Shown: positions 16,473 through 25,683 of the stretch, in pieces | How positions within the stretch are numbered: position 1 is the stretch's first letter | How the letters are laid out: each line of letters begins with the position of its first letter | Origin: JBFYTX01 sp963739515 | GTDB lineage: Bacteria > Chloroflexota > Dehalococcoidia > Dehalococcoidales > RBG-16-60-22 | Direction: 5' to 3' | DNA length: 64,000 bases | Assembly (NCBI GenBank): GCA_963739515.1 | Contig: CAVUAO010000005.1 | Location: forward strand, 68,894-132,893 | Translations under genes and position numbers: made by a program | Notes under the pieces: model-generated | Seen by the model: the letters and a program-made list of their open reading frames with translations, nothing else | The model's database searches: none | Told to the model about the DNA's origin: nothing

Positions 16473-18107
16473 CTATTCGACGGAGATGATATAGCTGTAA
16501 TGCGGCTGGCCGCCACGGATGACTTCCACTTGTAGTTTCGGATACTGTTTGGTCACGCTGGCGCTGATTTCCTCGGCTTCGTCCGCCTCGGTTTCTGCCC
16601 CGTAGTAGATGGTGACCACCTCGGACTCGTCCATGTCCAGCCTCGATAGTAGCTGGTTGACGACCTCGAGGTTGGTATCACCCACCGCGATGAGCTCGCC
16701 GTCGAGCAGGCCGATGGGCTGCTTCCGCCTGATTCTCAGGCCGTTGATTCTGGTGGCGCGTACGGAACGCGTAACTTCGATGGTTTTTACCGATGAAAGG
16801 GCTTTCTCCATGATTTCGGCGTTAGCTTTGAAGTCCGCCTCGTAGTCGAAGGCCAGCAGCGCCACGACGCCCTGCGGGATGGTGCGGGTGGGGACGACTT
16901 TGATTTTCTTCTGGGTGAGGGATTGGACCTGGTTGGCGGTGGCGATGATGTTCTTATTATTGGGGAGGATAATGACGTTTTCCGAAGGGGTGGCTTCGAC
17001 GACCTGTAGTATGTCTTTGGTGCTGGGGTTCATCGTCTGGCCCCCGGGTACCACGGCCGCCGCCCCCAGGCTGCCGAAGACGTCGTTCAGGCCGTCGCCG
17101 GCGGCTACGGCGATAACGGCGGTATCGGTAACGGGCATTTTTTCTTTCTGCATCTCCAGGAAGTCCTGGTGCTGCTCGTCCATGTTGCGGATGCTTACCT
17201 GGTGCAGCGTGCCCAGCTTGGAGGCTAAAGATATGATATTGCCGGGGGTAAGGGTGTGGATATGGATGCGGACGGCGGAATCGTCCCCCACGACAATCAG
17301 GGACTCGCCCTTCCTTTCGAGTCGCTTGCGGATTTCTTCCGGTTCGAGGTCTTCTCCCTTGAGGAGGAACTCGGTGCAATAGCCGTAAGGAACCTCATCG
17401 ACTCCCGAGACTATCGGCGCCGGGGCGGTGTAGGGAAGCTCGCTGACGATTATCTGAGGTTTGCGCAATCGCATCTGTTCCGTCTCCCCCTTTAGATAGC
17501 GTAACGCACCTTCCAGGAGCGTATAGATGCCCTGCCCGCCGGCGTCGACGACCCCGGCGTCTTTAAGGACTTTGAGTAGGCGCGGCGTATTGGCGACCGA
17601 TTCCGCCGAGGCGTCCACCACTGCTTCCAGTACCTGGACGATATCGTCGTGTCCCGCGTCTACCTCGGCCCGCGCCGCTGCGGCGGCATCTTTAATGACG
17701 GTGAGCATCGTGCCCTCCACCGGATTGCTCACCCCTTTATAGGCAGTCTGCGCCGATTTCTCCATGGCCTCGGCGAATTCGCAGGCATTAAACGATTCCT
17801 TGTCCTGTAGTCCCTGGGCCAGTCCTCGCCATATCTGGGAGAGAATCACCCCGCTGTTCCCCCTCGCCCCCATCAGCGCCCCCTTGGCCATGGCATGGGC
17901 GACCCCCGCGGCGCTGTGGTCGGGGGCGCGGTAGGCCTCCTCCATGGTAGAACGCATGGTCAGCATCATATTGGTGCCGGTATCGCCGTCCGGTACCGGG
18001 AAAACGTTGAGCGCATCGATATCTGCGGAGCTCTTTTCCAGCCAGGACGTCGCGGCGGAAAACATGTCCCTGAGCTCCTGCCCGGCCACCACAGTCACTT
18101 TAGTCAT
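16473..18107 (-). CDS. fakA: Fatty acid kinase catalytic protein FakA (DhaL plus DegV-like domains)
   Basis: Phosphorylates FakB-bound fatty acid to acyl phosphate for membrane lipid synthesis. The 544-residue protein has an N-terminal DhaL kinase domain with NVFPVPDGDTGTNMMLTM (about 35-52) holding the Mg-binding Asps, and KGALMGARGNSGVILSQIWRGLAQG (about 94-118). A middle domain and a C-terminal DegV-like/DAK1-related domain follow (VIILPNNKNIIATANQ, GLLDGELIAVGD). It heads the operon with three fakB genes downstream. A clear promoter lies in the shared region with rpmB. Confidence 0.92.
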   Translation of the reverse strand: MTKVTVVAGQELRDMFSAATSWLEKSSADIDALNVFPVPDGDTGTNMMLTMRSTMEEAYRAPDHSAAGVAHAMAKGALMGARGNSGVILSQIWRGLAQGLQDKESFNACEFAEAMEKSAQTAYKGVSNPVEGTMLTVIKDAAAAARAEVDAGHDDIVQVLEAVVDASAESVANTPRLLKVLKDAGVVDAGGQGIYTLLEGALRYLKGETEQMRLRKPQIIVSELPYTAPAPIVSGVDEVPYGYCTEFLLKGEDLEPEEIRKRLERKGESLIVVGDDSAVRIHIHTLTPGNIISLASKLGTLHQVSIRNMDEQHQDFLEMQKEKMPVTDTAVIAVAAGDGLNDVFGSLGAAAVVPGGQTMNPSTKDILQVVEATPSENVIILPNNKNIIATANQVQSLTQKKIKVVPTRTIPQGVVALLAFDYEADFKANAEIMEKALSSVKTIEVTRSVRATRINGLRIRRKQPIGLLDGELIAVGDTNLEVVNQLLSRLDMDESEVVTIYYGAETEADEAEEISASVTKQYPKLQVEVIRGGQPHYSYIISVE

Positions 18108-18164
18108 TTGACACCACCCTTCCTAGATTAACATGCCGGATTGCCATCTGTAAGAGATGGCTTC

Positions 18165-18193
18165 TTGCTAATCTCGCGGCACTATGATACTAT
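18165..18193 (+). promoter_or_regulatory. Candidate promoter for rpmB
   Basis: TTGCTA (18165-18170), 17 bp and TACTAT (18188-18193). Overlapping alternatives TATGAT and GATACT are possible. It is divergent from and overlapping the fakA promoter. Confidence 0.4.
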
Positions 18194-18212
18194 GTATTTA
18201 AGTAATTTGCAA
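18184..18212 (-). promoter_or_regulatory. Promoter for fakA operon
   Basis: On the minus strand TTGCAA (18212-18207), a 17-bp spacer and TATCAT (18189-18184). It overlaps the region used by the divergent rpmB promoter. The fakA leader would be about 70 nt and contains a 7-bp hairpin (GCCATCT/AGATGGC, 18143-18161). Confidence 0.55.
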
Positions 18213-18247
18213 TACCCCAGCTTTAAATTTTAAGGAGACAGACTCAA

Positions 18248-18433
18248 TTGAAGTGCGATTTATGCGGAAAAACGCCGCAATTCGGTCATAATGTCAGCCA
18301 CTCCAAGCGCCATACCAACCGCCGCTGGACGCCCAATATCCACCCGGCCACGATATACATCGATGGCAAAGCCAGGCACCTTAACCTGTGCACCCGGTGC
18401 CTGCGCACGCAGAATAAAGCTGCCAGGGTCTGA
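18248..18433 (+). CDS. rpmB: 50S ribosomal protein L28, zinc-binding form
   Basis: A 61-residue ribosomal protein of the large subunit. The start is a TTG at 18248, supported by AAGGAG 10 nt upstream and by the typical N-terminus (MKCDLCGKTPQFGHNVSHSKRHTNRR). The two CxxC pairs (Cys3/Cys6 and LCTRC near the end) form the zinc ribbon of the C+ type of L28. It stands alone and is divergent from the fak operon. Confidence 0.95.
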   Translation: MKCDLCGKTPQFGHNVSHSKRHTNRRWTPNIHPATIYIDGKARHLNLCTRCLRTQNKAARV

Positions 18434-18516
18434 TCTCTCCCCTACCACCGTCTTTACCCAACGTCCTGTCCTGTTTCCCCTTATGGCTCGCTTGAATCAC
18501 GCTATCATTTCAGGCG

Positions 18517-19332
18517 TCAGGATAGCTGCCTGCGCCGACTTATCAAAATACTCCCCACGAATCCCCCGATGAGATAGATGAGCATGCCCCACACCGCCAT
18601 GGGGATAGTTAACGTCCCGAAACCACCCACATTGCCTCCGAAGGGCCCCTCGCCTCCTCCCAGGCCTTGGCTTTGTATCAGGTCCAGCAGCTTCCCGTAA
18701 GGGAGGTTAATACTGTCGCCGCCGGCGGATATCATGAACCAGTACGGATTATGGGTAAGAGTCAGGATGAATACCACGATGCCGGATATTATCCAGATAA
18801 AGAGCAGGGTCATCACCGTGGCGCCCATCGAGCCCTTGGAGATAGCGCTGAACAAAAAGGTCAGCGAAAGTACCGCCGCGGCGTAGAGCAGGCACAATCC
18901 TAACGAACCGAATATCTGGACGGGCACCTGGTGGTAAATTATCGCCAGCGAGACGGCGATAACCACGTAAGTAAAGATAATTAATAGCCCCACCGCCAGC
19001 AGCCCCGCCAGGTATTTCCCCGTCCATAGCGTGACTCTCTTGATGGGATTGGTGAACAGGATGAAGCCCGTCTTGCTTTCGAACTCCCCGGCGATAGCGT
19101 CCCCGGCGAAAAAGACGGAGCCGAGGGCCGCCAGGCTCGCGCCTATCGTCAGTATCACCGCCATGAACATGATGTTATTAGGGTAGCCGCCGGTGAGCAG
19201 CGTCGGCACCAGGATAAGGGCCAGCGCTTCGGCGGTCAGGGCGATACCCATGATGACATAAAGCCTCCGCCGTCTGATGTGCTTCATGAATTCATACATC
19301 ATCACTATTCTTAGCTTATCAAACTCAATCAC
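18517..19332 (-). CDS. ABC-2 type transporter permease
   Basis: A 271-residue integral membrane protein with six hydrophobic segments and an N-terminal cytoplasmic stretch (MIEFDKLRIVMMYEFMKHIRRRR). AGEFESKTGFILFTNPIKR after helix 2 is the typical ABC-2 permease coupling region. A Gly-rich loop (GLGGGEGPFGGNVGGFG) precedes the last helix. Its start overlaps the stop of the ATPase gene by 8 nt, so the two form one exporter. The substrate is unknown. Confidence 0.88.
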   Translation of the reverse strand: MIEFDKLRIVMMYEFMKHIRRRRLYVIMGIALTAEALALILVPTLLTGGYPNNIMFMAVILTIGASLAALGSVFFAGDAIAGEFESKTGFILFTNPIKRVTLWTGKYLAGLLAVGLLIIFTYVVIAVSLAIIYHQVPVQIFGSLGLCLLYAAAVLSLTFLFSAISKGSMGATVMTLLFIWIISGIVVFILTLTHNPYWFMISAGGDSINLPYGKLLDLIQSQGLGGGEGPFGGNVGGFGTLTIPMAVWGMLIYLIGGFVGSILISRRRQLS

Positions 19333-20050
19333 TGGAACCTCCTGTCAACTGCAGGTAAGCCTGCTCGAGTGTTTGGTATTTCTTCTCCAGCTCGGCGATG
19401 TTATCGTAAGCGAGCAGCTTGCCGTTGTTTATGATGGCCACCTTTTTACATATCTGGGCGACCTCGACCAGCTGGTGCGAGGCGAAAAACACCGTCTTCT
19501 CCCGCCCCATCGTCTCGATGATTTCCCGGAACTCCACCACTCCGCGCGGGTCGAGCCCCAGCGCCGGCTCGTCGAGTATCAGTATCGGCGGGTCGTGGAG
19601 CAGGGCCTGCGCCAGGCCGAGGCGCTGCTTCATGCCCCGCGAAAACTTTTCTATCTTGATTTTTGCCCATCTCTCCAGCTTGACGAGGCTTATCACTTCA
19701 TCGATGCGCTTTTTTAAATCCTGCCCCTTCATGCCGCGGAGCCGCCCCAGGTAGCTGAGGGTCTCGACCGGTGTGAGGTAGGTGTAAAATTCCGGCGTTT
19801 CGATGATGGCCCCGATGTGCGAGAGCGCCTGCTCCGGCTTCTCGACGACGTTAATCCCGTCGATGAACGCTTGGCCGGAGGATGGACGGATGAGGCCGCA
19901 GAGAATTTTCAGGGTCGTACTTTTACCGGCGCCGTTGGGCCCCAGCAGGCCGATATTCTCATTTTCCGGCACGATAAGGTTGAGCTTATCGAGGGCGAGG
20001 AACTTATTATAATACTTGGTCAGGTTCTCGATGACGATAGGTGCATTCAT
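19325..20050 (-). CDS. ABC transporter ATP-binding protein
   Basis: A 241-residue ATPase. Walker A GPNGAGKSTT (about 36-45), Q-loop in GAIIETPEFYTYLT, signature FSRGMKQRLGLAQALL and Walker B PPILILDEPALGLDPRG are all present. The signature is SRGMK rather than SGGxK, common in ABC-2 exporters of the CcmA/NatA type. It pairs with the overlapping downstream permease. Confidence 0.93.
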   Translation of the reverse strand: MNAPIVIENLTKYYNKFLALDKLNLIVPENENIGLLGPNGAGKSTTLKILCGLIRPSSGQAFIDGINVVEKPEQALSHIGAIIETPEFYTYLTPVETLSYLGRLRGMKGQDLKKRIDEVISLVKLERWAKIKIEKFSRGMKQRLGLAQALLHDPPILILDEPALGLDPRGVVEFREIIETMGREKTVFFASHQLVEVAQICKKVAIINNGKLLAYDNIAELEKKYQTLEQAYLQLTGGSSD

Positions 20051-20086
20051 AGCATCACCCCAATCAATTATTACCGGGGAAACCGG

Positions 20087-21460
20087 TTACTTCTTTTCGA
20101 CCAGTCGCTTGGCCCTGGCCAGCGCCCGCTTTACCTGCGCCGGCGCCGTGCCGCCGCTCACGTTTCTGGCGGCGATGGATGATTCCAGGGTTATTTTGCG
20201 CACGTCCGCGCCGAAGCGCGGCGAGAATTTTTTGTATTCTTTTATGTCAAGCTCGGCGAAGGTCTTGCCCTTGCCGACGGCATAAGACACCAGCTTGCCG
20301 ACGATTTCATGGGCGGTGCGGAAGGCCTCGCCTTTTTTCACGAGGTAATCGGCCAAATCTGTCGCTAAAATATACCTCCGCTCCGCCGCCTTTAACATGC
20401 TTTGCGGCTTTACTTTCAGTGTCCGTACCATGCCGGCAAATACCGCCAGCGTCGCGAGCAGCGTATCCACGGTATCGAAGAGGGCTTCTTTGTCCTCCTG
20501 CATGTCCCGGTTATAAGCGAGGGGCAGCCCTTTTAACATGGTGAGCAGGGCTATCAGGTGACCGTACACCCTCCCCGTTTTGCCGCGGGCCAGCTCGGCG
20601 ACGTCCGGGTTCTTTTTCTGGGGCATGATGCTGCTGCCGGTGGCATAAGCATCGTCGAGCTCGATAAAGGCAAACTCCGCCGAGGACCACAAGACGATTT
20701 CCTCAGCCAGGCGTGAGATGTGCATCATACCGATGGCGGCGTCTGCTATATATTCTACCACGAAATCGCGGTCGGCGACGGCGTCCAGGCTGTTTTCGCT
20801 TATCCGGCTAAACCCCAGTTCTTTCGCCAAGAACTCGCGGTCGATATCGTAAGTCACGCCCGCCAGCGCGCCGCTGCCCAGCGGCAGGACGTCCGCGCGC
20901 TTCAGGCAATCGTTAAAACGCGCGATATCGCGCTCCACCATCTCGAAGTAAGCCAGCAGGTGATGGGCCAGGAGCACCGGCTGGGCTACCTGTAAGTGGG
21001 TATAGCCGGGCATAATGACCTTTATATTGGCTGAAGCTACTTCGAGTAAAGCTCGTTGAAATTCCTTTAATCCGCTTATCGTGTCGGCGATAGCTTCCTT
21101 CGTAAAAAGTCTCAGGTCCAGCGCCACCTGGTCGTTGCGGGAGCGGGCGGTGTGCAGTTTGCGCCCCGCCTCCCCCACCACTTCCACCAGGCGGGATTCT
21201 ATCGCCATGTGGATATCCTCGGTCTCGATTTTAAAATCGAATTTGCCCTGCTCGATTTCTTTAAGGATGGATTTCAGTCCGGCGGTAATCTGGCGCGCCT
21301 CTTCGGCGGAAACGATGCCCTGTTTCGCGAGCATCTTGGCGTGGGCGATGCTCCCGGCGATATCCTGCCGGTAGAGACGGCGGTCGAAGGGGAGGGAGGC
21401 AGTATATTGCCCCGCCACTTTATTGGCGGGCTTACTGAAGCGCCCGCGGATGTTGCTCAT
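20087..21460 (-). CDS. argH: Argininosuccinate lyase
   Basis: Splits argininosuccinate into arginine and fumarate, the last step of arginine biosynthesis. The 457-residue protein has the fumarase-superfamily signature TGSSIMPQKKNPDVAELARGK (about 278-298), the HTARSRNDQVALDLRLF motif (about 102-118) and GYTHLQVAQPV. The gene begins 1 nt after the argG stop and is the distal end of the arginine cluster. Confidence 0.96.
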   Translation of the reverse strand: MSNIRGRFSKPANKVAGQYTASLPFDRRLYRQDIAGSIAHAKMLAKQGIVSAEEARQITAGLKSILKEIEQGKFDFKIETEDIHMAIESRLVEVVGEAGRKLHTARSRNDQVALDLRLFTKEAIADTISGLKEFQRALLEVASANIKVIMPGYTHLQVAQPVLLAHHLLAYFEMVERDIARFNDCLKRADVLPLGSGALAGVTYDIDREFLAKELGFSRISENSLDAVADRDFVVEYIADAAIGMMHISRLAEEIVLWSSAEFAFIELDDAYATGSSIMPQKKNPDVAELARGKTGRVYGHLIALLTMLKGLPLAYNRDMQEDKEALFDTVDTLLATLAVFAGMVRTLKVKPQSMLKAAERRYILATDLADYLVKKGEAFRTAHEIVGKLVSYAVGKGKTFAELDIKEYKKFSPRFGADVRKITLESSIAARNVSGGTAPAQVKRALARAKRLVEKK

Positions 21461-21461
21461 A

Positions 21462-22709
21462 TTATTTTTCCTCCTCCTCCTTTTTCCCCATGATGCTCAG
21501 CGGCCCTTCCTTGTCCCCCAGCAACTGTACCTGCGCCTGCGTTTTGAGCGGCAGTCCCCACAGGTGGATAAACCCCTCGGCGGCTTTCTGGTTGAACGTA
21601 TCGCCCTTGTCGTAGGTGGCCAGGCTGAGGTTATAGAGCGACCATGGCGATTTGCGTCCCACCACCGTTGCCTGCCCCTTGAACAGCTTCATCTTTATCG
21701 TGCCGGTCACGTAGCGCTGCGAGCTTAAAATATACGCCGAGAGGTCGCGGTTGAGCTGACTGAACCACAGCCCATTGTAAATAAGGTCGGCGTACTCTAC
21801 CGCTACCTTTTGTTTAAAACGCAGCTGGTCTTTGGACATGGTCATGGCTTCCAGCGCCTGGTGGGCCTGGATCAGGACGACCGCCGCCGGCGCCTCGTAA
21901 ATCTCCCGCGTCTTTATCCCGACCAATCTGTTTTCGATGTGGTCGATGCGGCCGATGCCGTGTTTGCCGGCGATTTCGGTGAGCTTTTTAATCAGGTCTA
22001 TCCCGGCCATCTCTTTCCCATCGAGCGCCATCGGGATGCCCTTATCGAAGCTTATTTCCAGGTATTGCGCTTTATCCGGGGCCTGGGTGGCGGACTTGGT
22101 CAGCTCATAGGCATCGGCGGGGGGTTCGGTCCAGGGGTCTTCCAGCGCGCCGCACTCGATAGCTCTGCCCCACAGGTTCTCATCGATAGAGTAAGGACTG
22201 GCAACGGTAACCGGGACCGGTATGTCGTGTTTTTTAGCGTAAACTATCGTCTCCTCCCGGGTCATGCCCCACTCCCGGGCGGGGGCGATGATTTTCATCT
22301 GGGGGGCCAGGGCGTTAATGCCCACCTCGAACCGCACCTGGTCGTTGCCCTTGCCGGTGCACCCGTGGGCTATCGCCACCGCCCCTTCGGCTAACGCCGT
22401 GTCCACCAGGAGCTTAGCCATGAGCGGGCGGGAAAGGGCGGTCGCCAGGGGGTACTGCCCCTCGTAAAGGGCGTTGGCCTGCAGGGCCGGAAAAATAAAA
22501 TATTTCACGAACAGGTCCTTGCCGTCGATGACCAGCGCTTTCACGGCGCCCACCTTGAGTGCTTTCTGCTTGACCGCGGCAAAGTCCTTCTCGTTGCCGA
22601 CGTCGATGGTCACGGCGATAACGTCGACATTATATTTATCGTGCAGCCACTTGATGGCTGCCGAGGTATCCAGTCCGCCGCTGTAAGCCAGGACGACTTT
22701 ATCCGACAC
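21462..22709 (-). CDS. argG: Argininosuccinate synthase
   Basis: Joins citrulline and aspartate using ATP. The 415-residue sequence opens with the PP-loop AYSGGLDTSAAIKWL (about 9-23) and includes AHGCTGKGNDQVRFE (about 115-129) and PYSIDENLWGRAIECG. A charged tail (MGKKEEEEK) is slightly unusual. It is next to argH, with a membrane-anchored hydrolase gene on its 5' side. Confidence 0.96.
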   Translation of the reverse strand: MSDKVVLAYSGGLDTSAAIKWLHDKYNVDVIAVTIDVGNEKDFAAVKQKALKVGAVKALVIDGKDLFVKYFIFPALQANALYEGQYPLATALSRPLMAKLLVDTALAEGAVAIAHGCTGKGNDQVRFEVGINALAPQMKIIAPAREWGMTREETIVYAKKHDIPVPVTVASPYSIDENLWGRAIECGALEDPWTEPPADAYELTKSATQAPDKAQYLEISFDKGIPMALDGKEMAGIDLIKKLTEIAGKHGIGRIDHIENRLVGIKTREIYEAPAAVVLIQAHQALEAMTMSKDQLRFKQKVAVEYADLIYNGLWFSQLNRDLSAYILSSQRYVTGTIKMKLFKGQATVVGRKSPWSLYNLSLATYDKGDTFNQKAAEGFIHLWGLPLKTQAQVQLLGDKEGPLSIMGKKEEEEK

Positions 22710-22733
22710 GACGTGCCTCCATCATTAGACCTT

Positions 22734-23642
22734 TTATGTATTTATCTTGAAATTTGTATCCAGGAACTGGACGATGGACGAAGAAATCCCGGGGTATTCC
22801 CAGGAGTAGTCATGGCCCGGGGCTTTCAGCCAGCTCAGGATATCTCCGGGGATATCTTCCGGCGATGACAGTCCCAGCCAGCCTTTAAAGGTCGCCCAGA
22901 CCATGGCCGGCAGGTTGCCGTAGCTGAAGGTATCTATGCCCCGGCCGTTGGTGTTCATCAGCAGTGTCCGGTCTAATTTTTTTGGCTGGTACCAGAAAGG
23001 CGTGCCCGTCTGGATGCTGTAAACATTGCTCTTGTCCTTGAGAATCGCCATGGTCTTGTCCGAGATGACGGTGCCCAGGCTCTCGCCGGCAATGATAATT
23101 TTCAGATTAGGCAGATGGTCGATGAGGAACTCCACGCGCTGCGATAGGTCCTTGGCTTTGCGCGGGTATTTGGCGGCGGCCTCAAAAAACTCGTTAAACG
23201 AGCCCCGCAGACTGTTGCTGGTGCGCTGGTAATTTAACACGAAGGACTTATACCCCCGGGCATCCAGCTCCGATGTTATGCCGCCGAGGATGCTGGTCCA
23301 GCCGGGCGTATTCTCGAGTGTGTTCCATCCCCACCCCCCCGAGTTAAAGAAAATGACGACGTCCACGTTTTTAGCCTGGGCGTACGATTCCAGCAGCTCA
23401 TCGGTCACACTTTTGAGCTTTTTCTCGTTGCTGCCGGCCAATTCGCGTGCCGTAATTTCCGCCTCAGTGATGATATGCTGGGGAATGGTGGAGCGGTCAT
23501 AGTCGGGCAGCGCGGGTTCCTGAGTGCCGATTTCTTTAGCCATGCCGACTTCTGGATTAAGGAGGGTCAGCCAGAGGACGCCGAACAGGGCAAGTCCGAT
23601 AAGCATTACCCCGATACTCAGCTTGCCGATTTTCTTTAACAT
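22734..23642 (-). CDS. Membrane-anchored alpha/beta hydrolase of unknown function
   Basis: A 302-residue protein with an N-terminal basic-hydrophobic anchor (KKIGKLSIGVMLIGLALFGVLWL, residues 3-25) and an exported domain. The hydrolase core is suggested by VVIFFNSGGWGW, the nucleophile elbow IIAGESLGTVI (Ser near 197) and a late His in APGHDYSWEYP. Nothing links it to arginine metabolism except position: it lies between argD and argG, 24 nt from each on the same strand. It may simply have been inserted into the operon. Confidence 0.75.
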   Translation of the reverse strand: MLKKIGKLSIGVMLIGLALFGVLWLTLLNPEVGMAKEIGTQEPALPDYDRSTIPQHIITEAEITARELAGSNEKKLKSVTDELLESYAQAKNVDVVIFFNSGGWGWNTLENTPGWTSILGGITSELDARGYKSFVLNYQRTSNSLRGSFNEFFEAAAKYPRKAKDLSQRVEFLIDHLPNLKIIIAGESLGTVISDKTMAILKDKSNVYSIQTGTPFWYQPKKLDRTLLMNTNGRGIDTFSYGNLPAMVWATFKGWLGLSSPEDIPGDILSWLKAPGHDYSWEYPGISSSIVQFLDTNFKINT

Positions 23643-23665
23643 GACCGTCTCTTTAATATTAACAA

Positions 23666-24856
23666 TTATCCTTTGACAATTCCAGATAGCACCTTGTCCA
23701 GGATGCCGATAGCCTCGTCCGCCTCTTTATGGCTGATAATGAGCGGGGGAATCAGGCGGATGGCGTTCGGTTTCAGTCGGTTGACGAGCAGGCTGTTCTC
23801 GATGCAGGACGCCACCACTTCTTTACTGATGTCTTTATCGAACTCGACGGCTATCAGCAGCCCGCGACCCCGCACCTCGGTAATGAACGAATATTTTTTC
23901 TTTAGCTCTCCCAGTTTTTCCATCAGATACTGCCCGACTTTTCTGGCGTTGCCCGGGATATCGTTTTCGATGACGTATTTCAGGGTGGCGTAGGCTGCCG
24001 CGCTGGTGACCGGGTTGCCCCCGAAGGTGGCATTGTGCTCGCCCAGGGTCAGGACCGCGCATTTTTCCTTGGCCAGGAAAGCCCCTATCGGCATGCCGCC
24101 CCCCAGCCCCTTGGCCAGCGTCATGACGTCCGGCTCGATGCCGTACTGCAGGTAGCAAAATAACGTTCCGCAGCGCCCCACACCCGTCTGCACCTCGTCC
24201 AGTATCAGCAGGATGCCTTTACTGTCGCACCAGGCTCTGACCTTTTTCAGGTAATCGTCATCGGGGATATTGACGCCGCCCTCCGCCTGGATGGGCTCCA
24301 GCATGACGGCGCAGGTTTTGTCCGTCGTGGCCGACTTTATGGCATCGATATTGTTGTTCTCCACGTTGCTGAACCCGATGGGCAAAGGTTTGAACGGTTC
24401 CTGTATCTTGGGCTGTCCGGTGGCGGCCGTCATGGCCAGGGAGCGCCCGTGGAAAGAGTTGAAAGTCGTGATGACTTCGTAAGCCCCGTGCAGCTTTAAA
24501 GCGCCGTAGCGGCGCGCCAGCTTGACCGCGCCCTCGTTGGCTTCCAGGCCGCTATTGCAGATGAACACGCGATTAAAACAGCTGTTTTTCACCAGCAGCT
24601 CCGCCAGTTTCAGCATGGGCATGGAATAGTACCAGAGCGAGGTCTGCATCAGGGTGCTTGCCTGCTCTTTGACCGCTTTCACCACCGCCGGGTGGCAATG
24701 TCCCAGGCAATTTACCGCCAGCCCCCCGACGAAGTCCAGATACTTTTTGCCTTTATCGTCCCAGACCCTGGCGCCCTTCCCCTTGACTATCGTCACCGGG
24801 TCGCGCACGATGGTCTGCATATAGTATTTCTTGTCTAGCTCCGGCCACTCAACCAT
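23666..24856 (-). CDS. argD: Acetylornithine/LysW-type aminotransferase
   Basis: A 396-residue class III PLP aminotransferase, expected to convert N-acetylglutamate semialdehyde to N-acetylornithine. Motifs: GLAVNCLGHCHP, NSGLEANEGAVKLAR, TFNSFHGRSLAMTAATGQPK, LILDEVQTGVGRCGTLF (Asp to the pyridine N) and MTLAKGLGGGMPIGA with the PLP lysine. It sits between argB and the hydrolase gene. Confidence 0.93.
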   Translation of the reverse strand: MVEWPELDKKYYMQTIVRDPVTIVKGKGARVWDDKGKKYLDFVGGLAVNCLGHCHPAVVKAVKEQASTLMQTSLWYYSMPMLKLAELLVKNSCFNRVFICNSGLEANEGAVKLARRYGALKLHGAYEVITTFNSFHGRSLAMTAATGQPKIQEPFKPLPIGFSNVENNNIDAIKSATTDKTCAVMLEPIQAEGGVNIPDDDYLKKVRAWCDSKGILLILDEVQTGVGRCGTLFCYLQYGIEPDVMTLAKGLGGGMPIGAFLAKEKCAVLTLGEHNATFGGNPVTSAAAYATLKYVIENDIPGNARKVGQYLMEKLGELKKKYSFITEVRGRGLLIAVEFDKDISKEVVASCIENSLLVNRLKPNAIRLIPPLIISHKEADEAIGILDKVLSGIVKG

Positions 24857-24887
24857 TTTTCTACCTTCTTTTTATCGTTGCCTCATT

Positions 24888-25670
24888 TCATTTGTATACC
24901 GTGGTGCCGCCTTCACCGCCCTCTATTTCCTGAAGCAGCGCGTGAGGCTTTTTCCCGTCTATTATACGGGCGACGGAACCGGCTTTTAAAGCCCTCAGGC
25001 AGGCGTTTATTTTGGGAATCATCCCCCCGGATATTTCCCCCGAGGCGAGCATGGCCTCGGCCCGGCGCGCCGAGAGCAGCGATATTAGCTTGCCCGACTT
25101 GTCGTTAACGCCGGGGACGTCGGTAAGGAAAACGAGCCTCTTGGCGCCCAGCGCTGCGGCGATATCGCCGGCAATGGGGTCGCCGTTAATGTTAATCAGC
25201 GCCGGGGCGTCATCCGTCCGGTCCAGAGAGAACAGGCTTATCGGAGAAATAACGGGAATAAACCCGGCTTTGAGCAATGCTTCCAGGAGGGCCGGATTGA
25301 CTTTTTCCACCGACCCCACGTAGCCCAGGTCTTTGTCTTTCACCCGGCTTTCAATAAGCGCGCCGTCGACGCCGCTGATGCCGGCGGCTTTGCCGCCCCG
25401 CACGTTAATCGCCGCCGTGATTTCTTTATTCACGAGGCCGGCCAGCACCGCCGTCGCCACCTCTAGGGTGGGCAAATCGGTGACGCGCTCCCCGCGTACG
25501 AATTTCGTCTCTATCCCGAGCTTTTTCAGCCAGTCGGTCACGGCAGAACCGCCCCCGTGCACTACAATCAATGCCAGACCCTTCTTCTGCAGGGCGACGA
25601 TGTCGGTTAGTGTCGTATCGCCCCTGCCGAACGTAGAGCCCCCGATTTTAATCACGATGATGTCTTTCAT
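24888..25670 (-). CDS. argB: Acetylglutamate kinase
   Basis: Phosphorylates N-acetylglutamate in arginine biosynthesis. The 260-residue amino acid kinase has IVIKIGGSTFGRGD at the N-terminus, VVHGGGSAVTDWLKKLGI (about 35-52) and the ATP-binding LVFLTDVPGVNDKSGKLI. KIGGST where many ArgB have KxGGxA, and SGVDGALIESR in the middle, resemble the short archaeal/LysZ type. It starts 13 nt after argJ. Confidence 0.92.
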   Translation of the reverse strand: MKDIIVIKIGGSTFGRGDTTLTDIVALQKKGLALIVVHGGGSAVTDWLKKLGIETKFVRGERVTDLPTLEVATAVLAGLVNKEITAAINVRGGKAAGISGVDGALIESRVKDKDLGYVGSVEKVNPALLEALLKAGFIPVISPISLFSLDRTDDAPALININGDPIAGDIAAALGAKRLVFLTDVPGVNDKSGKLISLLSARRAEAMLASGEISGGMIPKINACLRALKAGSVARIIDGKKPHALLQEIEGGEGGTTVYK

Positions 25671-25683
25671 ATTCCACCCGCCA

